Source: an uncultured Paludibacter sp. (lineage in GTDB: Bacteria > Bacteroidota > Bacteroidia > Bacteroidales > Paludibacteraceae). Taken from it: 36,224 nt of DNA. Location of the stretch: contig LR026962.1 of assembly GCA_900498215.1 (NCBI GenBank), positions 2,960,892 to 2,997,115 on the forward strand. The letters run 5' to 3'. The notes below the pieces were generated by a model, which was not told the origin of the DNA, searched no databases, and worked only from the letters and a program-made list of their open reading frames with translations. This document shows positions 26,633 to 36,198 of this stretch, one piece after another; the first letter of the stretch is position 1, and the number at the start of each line of letters is the position of its first letter. A program made the translations under genes and the position numbers.

Positions 26633-26800
26633 TTAATGGCATTTTGTACTTCCCCGATTCAAATTATTCTTTATCTCACATCCGGTGCAGCCGTCGCAAT
26701 TGGAAGATTTATTTTTTGTTTTAAGGGAGCGAACGGTTCTCATAATAATATAAACAATAGTAATGAGAACGATCGCCAGTGTAATAATATTCTGTGTCAT
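26633..26800 (-). CDS. FeoB-associated Cys-rich membrane protein
   Basis: A 55-residue gene that is easy to miss because of its size. Translation on the minus strand from ATG 26800 gives an N-terminal membrane helix (IITLAIVLITIVYIIMRTV, about residues 5-23), a short basic linker, and a cysteine cluster CDGCTGC at residues 35-41 followed by Cys54-His55 at the very end. This is the pattern of the FeoB-associated Cys-rich membrane proteins (FeoC-like position) seen after feoB in many anaerobes; a role in binding ferrous iron or assisting FeoB is supposed but not shown. It begins 15 bp after the feoB stop. Confidence 0.88.
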   Translation of the reverse strand: MTQNIITLAIVLITIVYIIMRTVRSLKTKNKSSNCDGCTGCEIKNNLNRGSTKCH

Positions 26801-26815
26801 AATTTAACCTGTTTT

Positions 26816-29281
26816 TTAAATAAAAATACTGCCTATTTGATAAGTGGCAAATGCCACTAACCATGCTAAAAAGGTAGTAAAAACCATTGTAAATATTGCC
26901 CAACTCCAGTTTGCTTCTTTCTTTATGGCGGCAATTACCGCTACGCAGGGAAAATATATCAGCACAAAAAGCATAAAGCCATAAGCCACAAGAGGTGTGA
27001 ATACTTTTTGCCCTTTCAGCTTGCCGCTGGTGTGTGTTTGACTTTGAAGTTTGTCAATCAAGCTGCTCGATGTCTCGTCCGCCGCCAAATCTGCGTGATA
27101 GAGAACGCCCATTGAACCCACCACAATTTCTTTGGCTGCCAGCCCCGTGATAATGCTTATTCCGATTTTCCAATCGAAACCCAACGGTTGAATTGCCGGT
27201 TCGATAAAATGTCCCAAGCGTCCTATGTAGGATTGTTCTTGATGTTCGGCTGTTTTCGCCAATTCAATTTCCGCAATCTTTTCAGATTTTACACTATCGG
27301 GTAAGCTGGTGTTTTGCTCTAAATAAGCTATTTGTTTGTCAAAATCGGAAGAATAATTTACGTGAATCGGATAATAACTTAACGCCCAAATAAGAATGGA
27401 TGCTAACAAAATCACCGTTCCCATTTTACGTAAATATTGGGAACCTTTGAACCACATATGTTTGGTGGTGTTTTTCATCGTAGGGATACGATAGGGCGGC
27501 AGTTCCATGACAAAGGGAACATCTTGTTTGGCAAATACTGTGTTTTTTAGCAACAAAGCGGTCAAAACAGCCAACAAAACTCCTATCAGGTAAACCGAAA
27601 GCAATACCAAACCTTGATTTTTTTGGAAAAAAGCCGAAATAATAAGCACATAAACAGGTAAGCGCGCGCTACACGACATAAATGGAGTGATAAGCATTGT
27701 AATAATCCGGTCTTTTCGGTTTTCAAGCGTACGAGTTGCCATTATGGCTGGTACATTGCAACCAAATCCCATTAATAAAGGGATGAAAGATTTTCCGTGC
27801 AGACCGATTTTGTGCATTAATCGGTCCATAATAAAAGATACGCGCGCCATATAACCCGTATCTTCCATAAGCGAAATGAAGAAAAATAAAATGAGAATGT
27901 TTGGCAGGAAAACAATTACACCGCCCACGCCGCCAATAACTCCGTCTATAATCAAATCGTGCAGAGCGCCTGCAGGGATTATGTCGTTCAGTAGGTTTCC
28001 GATGTAACCTACGCCTGATTCTATCCAATCCATAGGGAAACTTCCAATGGTAAACGTGGCTTGAAACATTAACCACATTAAAAAGAAAAAGATAGGGAAT
28101 CCCCAAATTTTATGTGTGAGCAGAAAATCGATATTACGTTTTTGCTTTTGGTCTGGCGCGTACGTGGTAACTTCTTTGAGCGCTCCGGAAATAAAACCGT
28201 ATTTAGCGTTTACAATTACCGTGTCTGAATTCTCGCCGTATTCTTTTTCCAAATTATCGACTTCCGTTTGAACAGCCGAAATAATTCTCGCGTAATTGTT
28301 GTGTGATTTTAGTTTTTCCAATACGCTTTTATCTTTTTCCAATAGTTTGATAGCCGTATAGCGTGTAGAATCATAAATTTTAGTAGCCTGACCCGTTTTT
28401 AATTCTTTCTGAATTTTCATTATGGCTTCTTCAATTACATTTCCGTAATTGATATGAATGTGTCTGACTATGGGATTTTTATCTTCATACACCTTAATTA
28501 CTTCTTCTATAAGTTCAGAGATACCCTCTCCTTTTACGGCTACCGTAGGAATAATGGGGATGCCGAGCATTTTTCCCAAATTTACGTAATCCAGATTTGT
28601 TCCTTTCTGCTTCAATTCATCATACATATTCAAAGCGATGATTACTTTGATGTTCATATCAATCAATTGAGTGGTAAGAAATAAATTCCGTTCCAGGTTT
28701 GAGGCGTCCACCACATTTATAATTATATCGGATTGCTTTTTCAAAATGTGATTACTTACGAAAAGTTCTTCAGGAGAATACTCTGTGAGCGAGTATGTTC
28801 CAGGTAAATCCGTAACTTTTAACTTATATTTTGGTGTGGAAATAATAGCTTCTTTTGCTTCCACGGTTACTCCGCTGTAATTACCGACACGTTCGTGTGA
28901 GTTTGACGCGTAGTTGAATAAAGTGGTTTTTCCACTGTTCGGATTTCCAACCAAGGCAATTTTAATGGCATTGCCTTTTTCTGCTTTTTCGAATATATTT
29001 TCTGTATTTTCATCAATTGTTCCGTTATATTCCGACAGGTTAATTTCATTTTGTTCGTTTTCGGGTACAACTTCAATCAACGCTGCTTCTTTGCGCCGTA
29101 ACGAAATGTTGTAATCCATAATTTCATACTCGATGGGGTCTTGCAGAGGCGCATTTTTAATTACTTTTACAGTTCGGCCCTTCACAAATCCCATTTCGGT
29201 AATTCGCTTGTGGAAGGTTTGATTTCCGCCCACTTTCACAATTACTCCTTTTTGATTATTTAATAATTCTGATAGATACAT
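26816..29281 (-). CDS. feoB: Ferrous iron transporter, FeoA-FeoB fusion
   Basis: An 821-residue inner-membrane Fe2+ importer. Residues 1-75 are a FeoA SH3-like domain (MYLSELLNNQKGVIVKVGG), normally a separate protein, fused to FeoB as usual in Bacteroidota. The G domain has GNPNSGKTT (112-120), the effector loop GNYSGVTVE, DLPGTYSL and the NMYDE segment as G4 (usual form NxxD). The transport part contains the two Gate/nucleoside-recognition halves with Cys-bearing segments GFGCNVPAIMATRT and FMSCSARLPVYV. It follows a porin gene by 12 bp and precedes the tiny Cys-rich gene, forming an iron-uptake operon. Confidence 0.97.
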   Translation of the reverse strand: MYLSELLNNQKGVIVKVGGNQTFHKRITEMGFVKGRTVKVIKNAPLQDPIEYEIMDYNISLRRKEAALIEVVPENEQNEINLSEYNGTIDENTENIFEKAEKGNAIKIALVGNPNSGKTTLFNYASNSHERVGNYSGVTVEAKEAIISTPKYKLKVTDLPGTYSLTEYSPEELFVSNHILKKQSDIIINVVDASNLERNLFLTTQLIDMNIKVIIALNMYDELKQKGTNLDYVNLGKMLGIPIIPTVAVKGEGISELIEEVIKVYEDKNPIVRHIHINYGNVIEEAIMKIQKELKTGQATKIYDSTRYTAIKLLEKDKSVLEKLKSHNNYARIISAVQTEVDNLEKEYGENSDTVIVNAKYGFISGALKEVTTYAPDQKQKRNIDFLLTHKIWGFPIFFFLMWLMFQATFTIGSFPMDWIESGVGYIGNLLNDIIPAGALHDLIIDGVIGGVGGVIVFLPNILILFFFISLMEDTGYMARVSFIMDRLMHKIGLHGKSFIPLLMGFGCNVPAIMATRTLENRKDRIITMLITPFMSCSARLPVYVLIISAFFQKNQGLVLLSVYLIGVLLAVLTALLLKNTVFAKQDVPFVMELPPYRIPTMKNTTKHMWFKGSQYLRKMGTVILLASILIWALSYYPIHVNYSSDFDKQIAYLEQNTSLPDSVKSEKIAEIELAKTAEHQEQSYIGRLGHFIEPAIQPLGFDWKIGISIITGLAAKEIVVGSMGVLYHADLAADETSSSLIDKLQSQTHTSGKLKGQKVFTPLVAYGFMLFVLIYFPCVAVIAAIKKEANWSWAIFTMVFTTFLAWLVAFATYQIGSIFI

Positions 29282-29293
29282 ACAATTTAATTT

Positions 29294-30439
29294 TTAGAAA
29301 GTAAAACCGAATCTGAAAATTGCCGCAAGAGCATTTTTTAGACTATTGCTTTGTCCTGAAGGATGGATAATGTATTGAATATCAGGTTGAATAAACAAAT
29401 ATTTTCCAATGGGTTTTTGCCAAGTGAGTTCAATTGCAGTTTCGCTATTAAGATTTGCGGTTAAATGTGCATGCGCCACAGAAAAACCCAAAATATCATC
29501 TCCTTTTTTACTCAAAAAACCGGAAGCATTCAAACCCAAACCAAGATATAAATTATTTGTGCTCAATTTTGAGGGGCTGTAACCGGCTTGTAAAAACGCA
29601 CCGATATTTTTATCGTTCGATTCCCACAACTTTTGATCGATAATAGAATATACGCCCCAAGTATTAGTGTTTAAGGAATCGGGAAAATTTTTATCCAGAC
29701 GCCTTTCTATAAAATGATCGTGTGCAAAAACCCCAATTTTATAGGTGCCTGATAAATTATTTAGATTAAATTGATGTTGAATTTCTGTTACTCCCAGCAC
29801 TCCATCACCTTTTTTAAACTGCCATTTTATATTATAAGGATTTTCTTCAAAATCTGTCGGCGAGCCGTCATATATTGCATTTATCCACGATGTTCTTTCT
29901 GAAATATTCCATTTTGAAGTAATACCCGGTGAGGTAAGAGGAAAAATGGGGGCGTGAAGATTTAGCGAAAAAGTAGGAATTATCCCGAATGAACTATTGA
30001 GAAATAAACCGCCGTATTCTGTACTTGCAAGTTCAACATTTAAATCTTGCAATCCAATGGTGAATTCTACTTTCCCTAATTGTTGTTTGTACCAAAGTTC
30101 CTGCAAATAAGTATGATTTCCGGCTTCGATATTTGAAACTACTTGTATATCTCCGAATAAAGTTTCAGTGGGAGTTCCGCCGTGCGTATTGGCTGCATTT
30201 ATAAAAAACTGTCCTCCTTTCCAAAGTCCCGCTTTTTCAATATCCAGTGCGATTTCAAAATTCGCAAATCCCAAATAGGTATATCCTTTTTTAATCCCTC
30301 CCGATAAATTTGCAACATTGTCGCCAACGTATGACGCTGCAAACGTCAATGAATTTTCTGATTCGTTTTCTGTTTCTTGAGCTTGAAGATAAAATGCCGC
30401 GATTGATAAGAAGAGAAGTAATAAAGTTTCTTTTTTCAT
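29294..30439 (-). CDS. OprB-like outer-membrane porin in the feo operon
   Basis: A 381-residue outer-membrane barrel of the carbohydrate-selective porin (OprB) type. Residues 1-20 form a signal peptide (ending YLQAQ). The mature part begins with a SLTFAASYVGDNVANLSGG stretch typical of this group, has alternating strands and turns such as GLWKGGQFFINAANTHG and LYLGLGLNASGF, and ends with a phenylalanine (FRFGFTF), the assembly signal. OprB members of known function pass glucose or other sugars; here the gene is 12 bp upstream of feoB, suggesting passage of ferrous iron or a small chelate. That role is inferred from position alone. Confidence 0.85.
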   Translation of the reverse strand: MKKETLLLLFLSIAAFYLQAQETENESENSLTFAASYVGDNVANLSGGIKKGYTYLGFANFEIALDIEKAGLWKGGQFFINAANTHGGTPTETLFGDIQVVSNIEAGNHTYLQELWYKQQLGKVEFTIGLQDLNVELASTEYGGLFLNSSFGIIPTFSLNLHAPIFPLTSPGITSKWNISERTSWINAIYDGSPTDFEENPYNIKWQFKKGDGVLGVTEIQHQFNLNNLSGTYKIGVFAHDHFIERRLDKNFPDSLNTNTWGVYSIIDQKLWESNDKNIGAFLQAGYSPSKLSTNNLYLGLGLNASGFLSKKGDDILGFSVAHAHLTANLNSETAIELTWQKPIGKYLFIQPDIQYIIHPSGQSNSLKNALAAIFRFGFTF

Positions 30440-30467
30440 AATTTTCAGTATTTATTAATTGATACTG

Positions 30468-30475
30468 CAAAATTA
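30468..30475 (-). promoter_or_regulatory. -7 box of the porin-feoB operon
   Basis: Minus-strand TAATTTTG matches TAnnTTTG and lies 29 bases before the porin ATG. The 109-bp gap to the regulator gene upstream leaves room for a promoter; I see no clear Fur or DtxR box. Confidence 0.5.
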
Positions 30476-30548
30476 CTGTAACCCATTTTTTAGTGAAATA
30501 CCAAAAAATGATGAAAAAAAGAATCGTAATCATCTTTTCTGATGATGT

Positions 30549-31148
30549 CTATATGGTGCTTTCCAAAGTAATATGCTTATTTACAACAGCATATATAGTT
30601 AAACCGGAGGCGGATTTAATACCTGTTTTTTGGGAAATATTTTTCCGATGGGTAATAACAGTATTGATACTAATATTTAGTTTGTCGGCGATTTCTTTGT
30701 TTGATAACCCGAGCGCAAGCTGTTTCAAAACTTCTATTTCCCGCTCACTGAGTAATTTTTCGGTCGTATTTACAGTGTTTGAATCATCGGAATAGAGTTG
30801 ATTTTTAATAACATCTGTGATTTTTTCCGGTGTGTCATTAATATTAATTACCGCGTCGAAAAGTGAAAGTAACTGTTCATCAAAAAGTTGGTAAGTAAAT
30901 GCAATCCAATGGGAGGAAGCCCAATTTTTTCTGAAAGATTGAAATTCTTTATTGTTATATTGTGCAATGGAGGGATTGGCTATTAATATACTTTCAGGAA
31001 ATTTTCTCAGTGTTTTTTCCGCTTCAGATAAATCATCTGCTTGAGATACCTGTATAGATAAATTTGAAGACAAAATAGCTTTCAATAAACCTTGGTAGAG
31101 AATAAACGATGATTCTATAATGATAATATTTATTTTTTCCTTGTGCAT
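30549..31148 (-). CDS. LuxR/NarL-type regulator with a degenerate receiver domain
   Basis: A 199-residue transcription regulator. Residues 130-190 are a typical LuxR helix-turn-helix (LSEREIEVLKQLALGLSNKE, NTVITHRKNI). Residues 5-118 have the length and pattern of a response-regulator receiver, but the phosphorylation site is gone: the acidic pair after strand 1 is Glu12-Ser13, the strand-3 segment is ILIANPS (55-60) with no Asp, and the strand-5 Lys is replaced in AVININD. It therefore probably responds to a partner protein or ligand, not phosphate. It starts 1 bp after the hemerythrin-like gene and is surely co-transcribed with it. A weak hairpin (30529-30546) follows its stop. Confidence 0.85.
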   Translation of the reverse strand: MHKEKINIIIIESSFILYQGLLKAILSSNLSIQVSQADDLSEAEKTLRKFPESILIANPSIAQYNNKEFQSFRKNWASSHWIAFTYQLFDEQLLSLFDAVININDTPEKITDVIKNQLYSDDSNTVNTTEKLLSEREIEVLKQLALGLSNKEIADKLNISINTVITHRKNISQKTGIKSASGLTIYAVVNKHITLESTI

Positions 31149-31149
31149 A

Positions 31150-31878
31150 TTATTCTCTAATTTCCAATTCCATTTTCTCTACTAAAGGAATTAAAATTAA
31201 ATCTTCAATTAACGAATGTATTTTCAGGTCGTAATTTAATTCTGTCAGCTTAAAAAAGAGTTTTCGACGCACCTGACGATCTTCTTTGAGCGGAAGATAT
31301 TTTATTAGTAATTGTACCAAATCATCCAACTTTTCTTCAATATCATCATGGTGCTCTTTGTATTCCACAACCGAATAGGACGTGTTTTGAATGCACTCAC
31401 TTTTATCTTTGTTTTGTATACAGCGTATTAAACTGTTGATGTAAGGAAAAACAATTTCATTTTCGTATATCAGATGCTCTTTTACTTCGTTGAAATAGTT
31501 TTGAAAAAAATTATCCACCATCTTAATTTCCGGAGTATCATTTAATTTGTAAAGCAGTTGTATTGAATCCTGAATGGAAGGATAAATATCATTTAAGTAG
31601 TAGGTATGGCTGTTTTGTAGGTACTTAACAATAAGAGGTAAGTCGTTAATCATTAGATCATTAGGGGTGGCGTCTTCTGTTTCAATATATAAGTTGAGTA
31701 AATACAAGAACAGTCCAAATCGTATGTTTTTATCTTCGCATACTTGACCGACTGTTTTTGTCTGTTGTAACGGAAGCAATATGTCAAAATGCTCTAAAAA
31801 AAGAAGCACTTTAGGATGTTGCAAAACAATACTTGTAATAATTGTTTCGGGTGTGATGTTATTTTTTATCGTATTCAT
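31150..31878 (-). CDS. Hemerythrin-like di-iron protein of the RIC/YtfE type
   Basis: A 242-residue helical protein with hemerythrin-type metal ligands: His91, His135, Glu139, His176 or His177, His221 and Glu225. The HxxxE spacing (135/139, 221/225) is that of the RIC (YtfE/ScdA) family, which repairs iron-sulfur clusters after nitrosative or oxidative damage. Residues of about 10-62 resemble the ScdA_N segment (TVGQVCEDKNIRFGLFLYLL), but its usual Cys-Cys pair is missing. Co-transcribed with a LuxR-type regulator and divergent from perR. Oxygen, NO or iron sensing is another possibility. Confidence 0.85.
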   Translation of the reverse strand: MNTIKNNITPETIITSIVLQHPKVLLFLEHFDILLPLQQTKTVGQVCEDKNIRFGLFLYLLNLYIETEDATPNDLMINDLPLIVKYLQNSHTYYLNDIYPSIQDSIQLLYKLNDTPEIKMVDNFFQNYFNEVKEHLIYENEIVFPYINSLIRCIQNKDKSECIQNTSYSVVEYKEHHDDIEEKLDDLVQLLIKYLPLKEDRQVRRKLFFKLTELNYDLKIHSLIEDLILIPLVEKMELEIRE

Positions 31879-31911
31879 TGATGAAAAAATAAGTAAGAAA
31901 CTATTTTACTG

Positions 31912-31919
31912 CAAAGATA
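31912..31919 (-). promoter_or_regulatory. -7 box of the hemerythrin-regulator operon
   Basis: Minus-strand TATCTTTG matches the best form of TAnnTTTG, 34 bases before the start codon. The palindrome at 31936-31946 covers the place where the -33 element should be. Confidence 0.6.
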
Positions 31920-31935
31920 ATAGTTTTTATTATAA

Positions 31936-31946
31936 AGAATTATTCT
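31936..31946. promoter_or_regulatory. Palindrome AGAATTATTCT, candidate operator
   Basis: The arms AGAAT and ATTCT are complementary around one central base. The same element in reverse complement, AGAATAATTCT, occurs at 32012-32022 in the same intergenic region. The AT-rich 5-1-5 form is similar in style to Fur/PerR-family boxes. Placed at the -33 region of the hemerythrin promoter, binding would block transcription. Confidence 0.4.
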
Positions 31947-32011
31947 AAATTGAATATTTTTTAGTCGTCGCTGTGAACATTTTTCATCTCTTGTTGTTTT
32001 ATTATCAAAAG

Positions 32012-32022
32012 AGAATAATTCT
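32012..32022. promoter_or_regulatory. Palindrome AGAATAATTCT, candidate PerR autoregulation site
   Basis: Second copy of the element at 31936-31946, on the other strand, 76 bp away centre to centre and 17 bp before the perR start. No clean -7 box was found for perR, so the relation to its promoter is open. Confidence 0.4.
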
Positions 32023-32039
32023 TATCTAATAATTGTATT

Positions 32040-32459
32040 ATGAACTTAAAAGCTAAAATCTACGAAGTACTAAAAAATGCAGATTTAAGAATTACACCGC
32101 AACGTGTAGCGGTATTAGAAGCATTTTATACGTTAAAAAATCATCCTACGGCTGATAAAATTATCCAATTTGTACAGAAAAAAAACCCAAATATAGCGGT
32201 AGGAACGATTTATAAGGTAATAGATATACTTATTCAGAAAGAAATCGTTCGCCTTGTGAAAACTGATAAAGGGGTGATGCGCTATGATGAAATTCATGAT
32301 CATCACCATCATTTGGTGAGTGAGAATTCGGATATGATTGAAGATTATTATGATGAAGAATTGGATGAATTATTGAAAAAATATTTTGAAAAAAAGAGAA
32401 TTGAAAACTTTACTATTGAAGATATTAAAGTAGAAATTACCGGAAACTTTGATAAATAA
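32040..32459 (+). CDS. perR: Fur-family peroxide regulator PerR, cysteine-free
   Basis: A 139-residue winged-helix repressor of the Fur family. Metal-sensing residues match B. subtilis PerR with a constant offset of two: His35, Asp83, His89, His91 and Asp102 for His37, Asp85, His91, His93 and Asp104. Asp102 is the residue that marks peroxide-sensing PerR rather than Fur. The DNA-binding helix is in the ITPQRVAVLEAF to GTIYKVIDIL region. The protein contains no Cys at all, so the Cys4 structural zinc site of classical PerR is missing. The dps, katG and peroxiredoxin genes that follow are its expected targets. Confidence 0.9.
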   Translation: MNLKAKIYEVLKNADLRITPQRVAVLEAFYTLKNHPTADKIIQFVQKKNPNIAVGTIYKVIDILIQKEIVRLVKTDKGVMRYDEIHDHHHHLVSENSDMIEDYYDEELDELLKKYFEKKRIENFTIEDIKVEITGNFDK

Positions 32460-32546
32460 CGGAACTCAATAAATTATCCACCTGCTGTAATCGGCAGAAT
32501 ATAAATAACTCAAAACAAAATATTAACAAATAAAAAATAAAAGATT

Positions 32547-32996
32547 ATGAAAACAAACGAATCAACCAAAGTTATAAACCTGTTAAATCAGGTTTTATCG
32601 GATTTACAAGTAGTGTATCAAAACCTACGCGCCTCGCACTGGTTAATCAAAGGAAATCAGTTTTATCAACTTCATAAATTTTATGAAGAACTTTACAACG
32701 AAACATCTGAAATGGTAGATGAAGTTGCCGAACGTATTTTAATGTTAGGCGGCGAACCGCTGCACACATATTCCGACTATTTAAAAGCTTCTAAAATTAC
32801 TGTAGTTACAAAAGTTCCTAAAGGATTTGAAAGTTTAAAAACCGTGGTCGATGACCAAGAATATCTACTTGCTTCTTACCGTAGCATATTAGATGCAGCC
32901 GACGACAACAAAGACGAAGGAACAGTGGCTTTAATGAGCGATTTTATTGCTTCAACCGAAAAAAGATTATGGATGCTTCATTCAACTTTAGCTTAA
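32547..32996 (+). CDS. dps: Dps ferritin-like DNA/iron protection protein
   Basis: A 149-residue four-helix protein that forms 12-mers, oxidises Fe2+ with hydrogen peroxide and stores the iron, so limiting Fenton damage. The inter-subunit ferroxidase ligands are at the usual positions: His31 (ASHWLIKG), His43 (LHKFYEE), Asp58 and Glu62 (VDEVAERI). There is no long Lys-rich tail, so DNA binding may be weak. It lies 87 bp after perR and 40 bp before katG, within a peroxide-defence cluster. Confidence 0.96.
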   Translation: MKTNESTKVINLLNQVLSDLQVVYQNLRASHWLIKGNQFYQLHKFYEELYNETSEMVDEVAERILMLGGEPLHTYSDYLKASKITVVTKVPKGFESLKTVVDDQEYLLASYRSILDAADDNKDEGTVALMSDFIASTEKRLWMLHSTLA

Positions 32997-33033
32997 CTTG
33001 GAAACGCATATAAATGTATTATAATTAAAATGA

Positions 33034-35226
<2,193 letters not shown>

Positions 35227-35282
35227 ATCATTTATTAATAAAAAAATAAACATATAATAATTAACAATTAAACAATTTAAAA

Positions 35283-35999
35283 ATGGAAGAAAAAAATCAA
35301 GAAGTGGTATCTATGCCACGTATCGGAGATAAAGCTCCGGCATTCAAAGCAGTAACTACACAGGGTGAAATTAATTTCCCATCGGATTATGAGGGAAAGT
35401 GGGCAATCCTTTTCAGCCATCCGGCAGATTTTACACCGGTTTGTACATCGGAATTTATGACTTTTGCTACAATGGAACAAGATTTTGCTGCACTCAACTG
35501 TCAGTTGGTAGGACTTTCTGTTGACGGGCTTTACAGCCATATTGCTTGGTTGCGTACTATCAAAGACAAAATCGAGTACAAAGGAATGAAAAATGTTGAA
35601 GTAAAATTCCCGTTGATTGAAGATATTACGATGGATGTGGCTAAAATGTATGGAATGATTCAGCCGAGTGAAGCCACCACCAAAGCTGTTCGCGCTGTAT
35701 TTTTCGTTGACCCGAAAGGGATAATCCGTACCATTATTTATTATCCATTGTCTTTAGGGCGTAATTTTGACGAGTTGAAACGTGTCCTTATTGCACTTCA
35801 AACTGCGGATGAATTTGGAATTGCTACTCCTGCAGATTGGCGTCCGGGAGACGATGTTATTGTTCCTACAGCAGGCTCGTGCGGAACAGCTAAAGACCGT
35901 ATGGAAGGTAAAGAAGGTGAAATGACTTGTTACGACTGGTTCTTCTGTACAAAAAAACTATCGAAAGAAGAAGTGGAGAGTAAGATTTATAAAAAATAA
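35283..35999 (+). CDS. Peroxiredoxin of the Prx6 (archaeal-like) group
   Basis: A 238-residue thiol peroxidase reducing hydrogen peroxide and organic peroxides. The peroxidatic Cys54 is in HPADFTPVCTSEF and the C-terminal dimerisation part is long, as in Prx6. Two further Cys, 216 and 222 (TCYDWFFCTKK), have the six-residue spacing of the Cys207/Cys213 pair of the Aeropyrum pernix enzyme, so Cys216 or Cys222 may resolve the sulfenic acid; another Cys is at 200. It is sometimes annotated as AhpC, but no ahpF lies beside it. It follows katG by 56 bp and is closed by a strong hairpin. Confidence 0.93.
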   Translation: MEEKNQEVVSMPRIGDKAPAFKAVTTQGEINFPSDYEGKWAILFSHPADFTPVCTSEFMTFATMEQDFAALNCQLVGLSVDGLYSHIAWLRTIKDKIEYKGMKNVEVKFPLIEDITMDVAKMYGMIQPSEATTKAVRAVFFVDPKGIIRTIIYYPLSLGRNFDELKRVLIALQTADEFGIATPADWRPGDDVIVPTAGSCGTAKDRMEGKEGEMTCYDWFFCTKKLSKEEVESKIYKK

Positions 36000-36015
36000 T
36001 GCAGAAAGTCTCAAA

Positions 36016-36069
36016 CTTTTAAACGAAAAATAACCTGCTGATTTCAGCAGGTTATTTTTCGTTTAAAAG
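36016..36069 (+). terminator. Long perfect hairpin after the peroxiredoxin gene
   Basis: Arms 36016-36041 and 36044-36069 are perfect inverted repeats of 26 nt with almost no spacer; in practice the loop takes in a few more bases. It includes a GC-richer tip (ACCTGCTG/CAGCAGGT) and a T-run. It is the end of the perR-dps-katG-peroxiredoxin cluster. Confidence 0.9.
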
Positions 36070-36092
36070 GGATATTCGTAAAATAAAAAAAC

Positions 36093-36127
36093 AAAGCCAA
36101 CTAAATCATTGTGAGATAGTTGGCTTT
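36093..36127 (+). terminator. Second tandem hairpin
   Basis: AAAGCCAACTA (36093-36103) pairs with TAGTTGGCTTT (36117-36127) around a 13-nt loop, followed by TTC. It lies 23 bp after the first hairpin, and the promoter of the next gene overlaps it. Confidence 0.75.
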
Positions 36128-36139
36128 TTCGTATCTTTG
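36109..36139 (+). promoter_or_regulatory. Promoter of the gene at the right edge
   Basis: TTG at 36109-36111 and TATCTTTG at 36132-36139 are 20 bases apart, matching the phylum's -33/-7 pattern. The -33 element lies in the loop of the preceding hairpin. The leader would be about 53 nt and contains GGAGG at 36176-36180, 18 bases before the start codon, too far for a normal Shine-Dalgarno, and the small palindrome GGTAATAACC. Confidence 0.6.
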
Positions 36140-36198
36140 ATTATTCCCCCGTTATTTGTGTTAGTGGCATAAAACGGAGGTAATAACCCCAAAAAGAT

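Noticed and set aside
26486-26860. Plus-strand reading frame after mfd
   Set aside because: It runs through the mfd terminator hairpin and lies antisense to the Cys-rich miniprotein and the feoB 3' end; no domain is visible.
32481-32496. Small inverted repeat CTGC/GCAG between perR and dps
   Set aside because: Only four paired bases at its ends; too weak for a terminator or operator.
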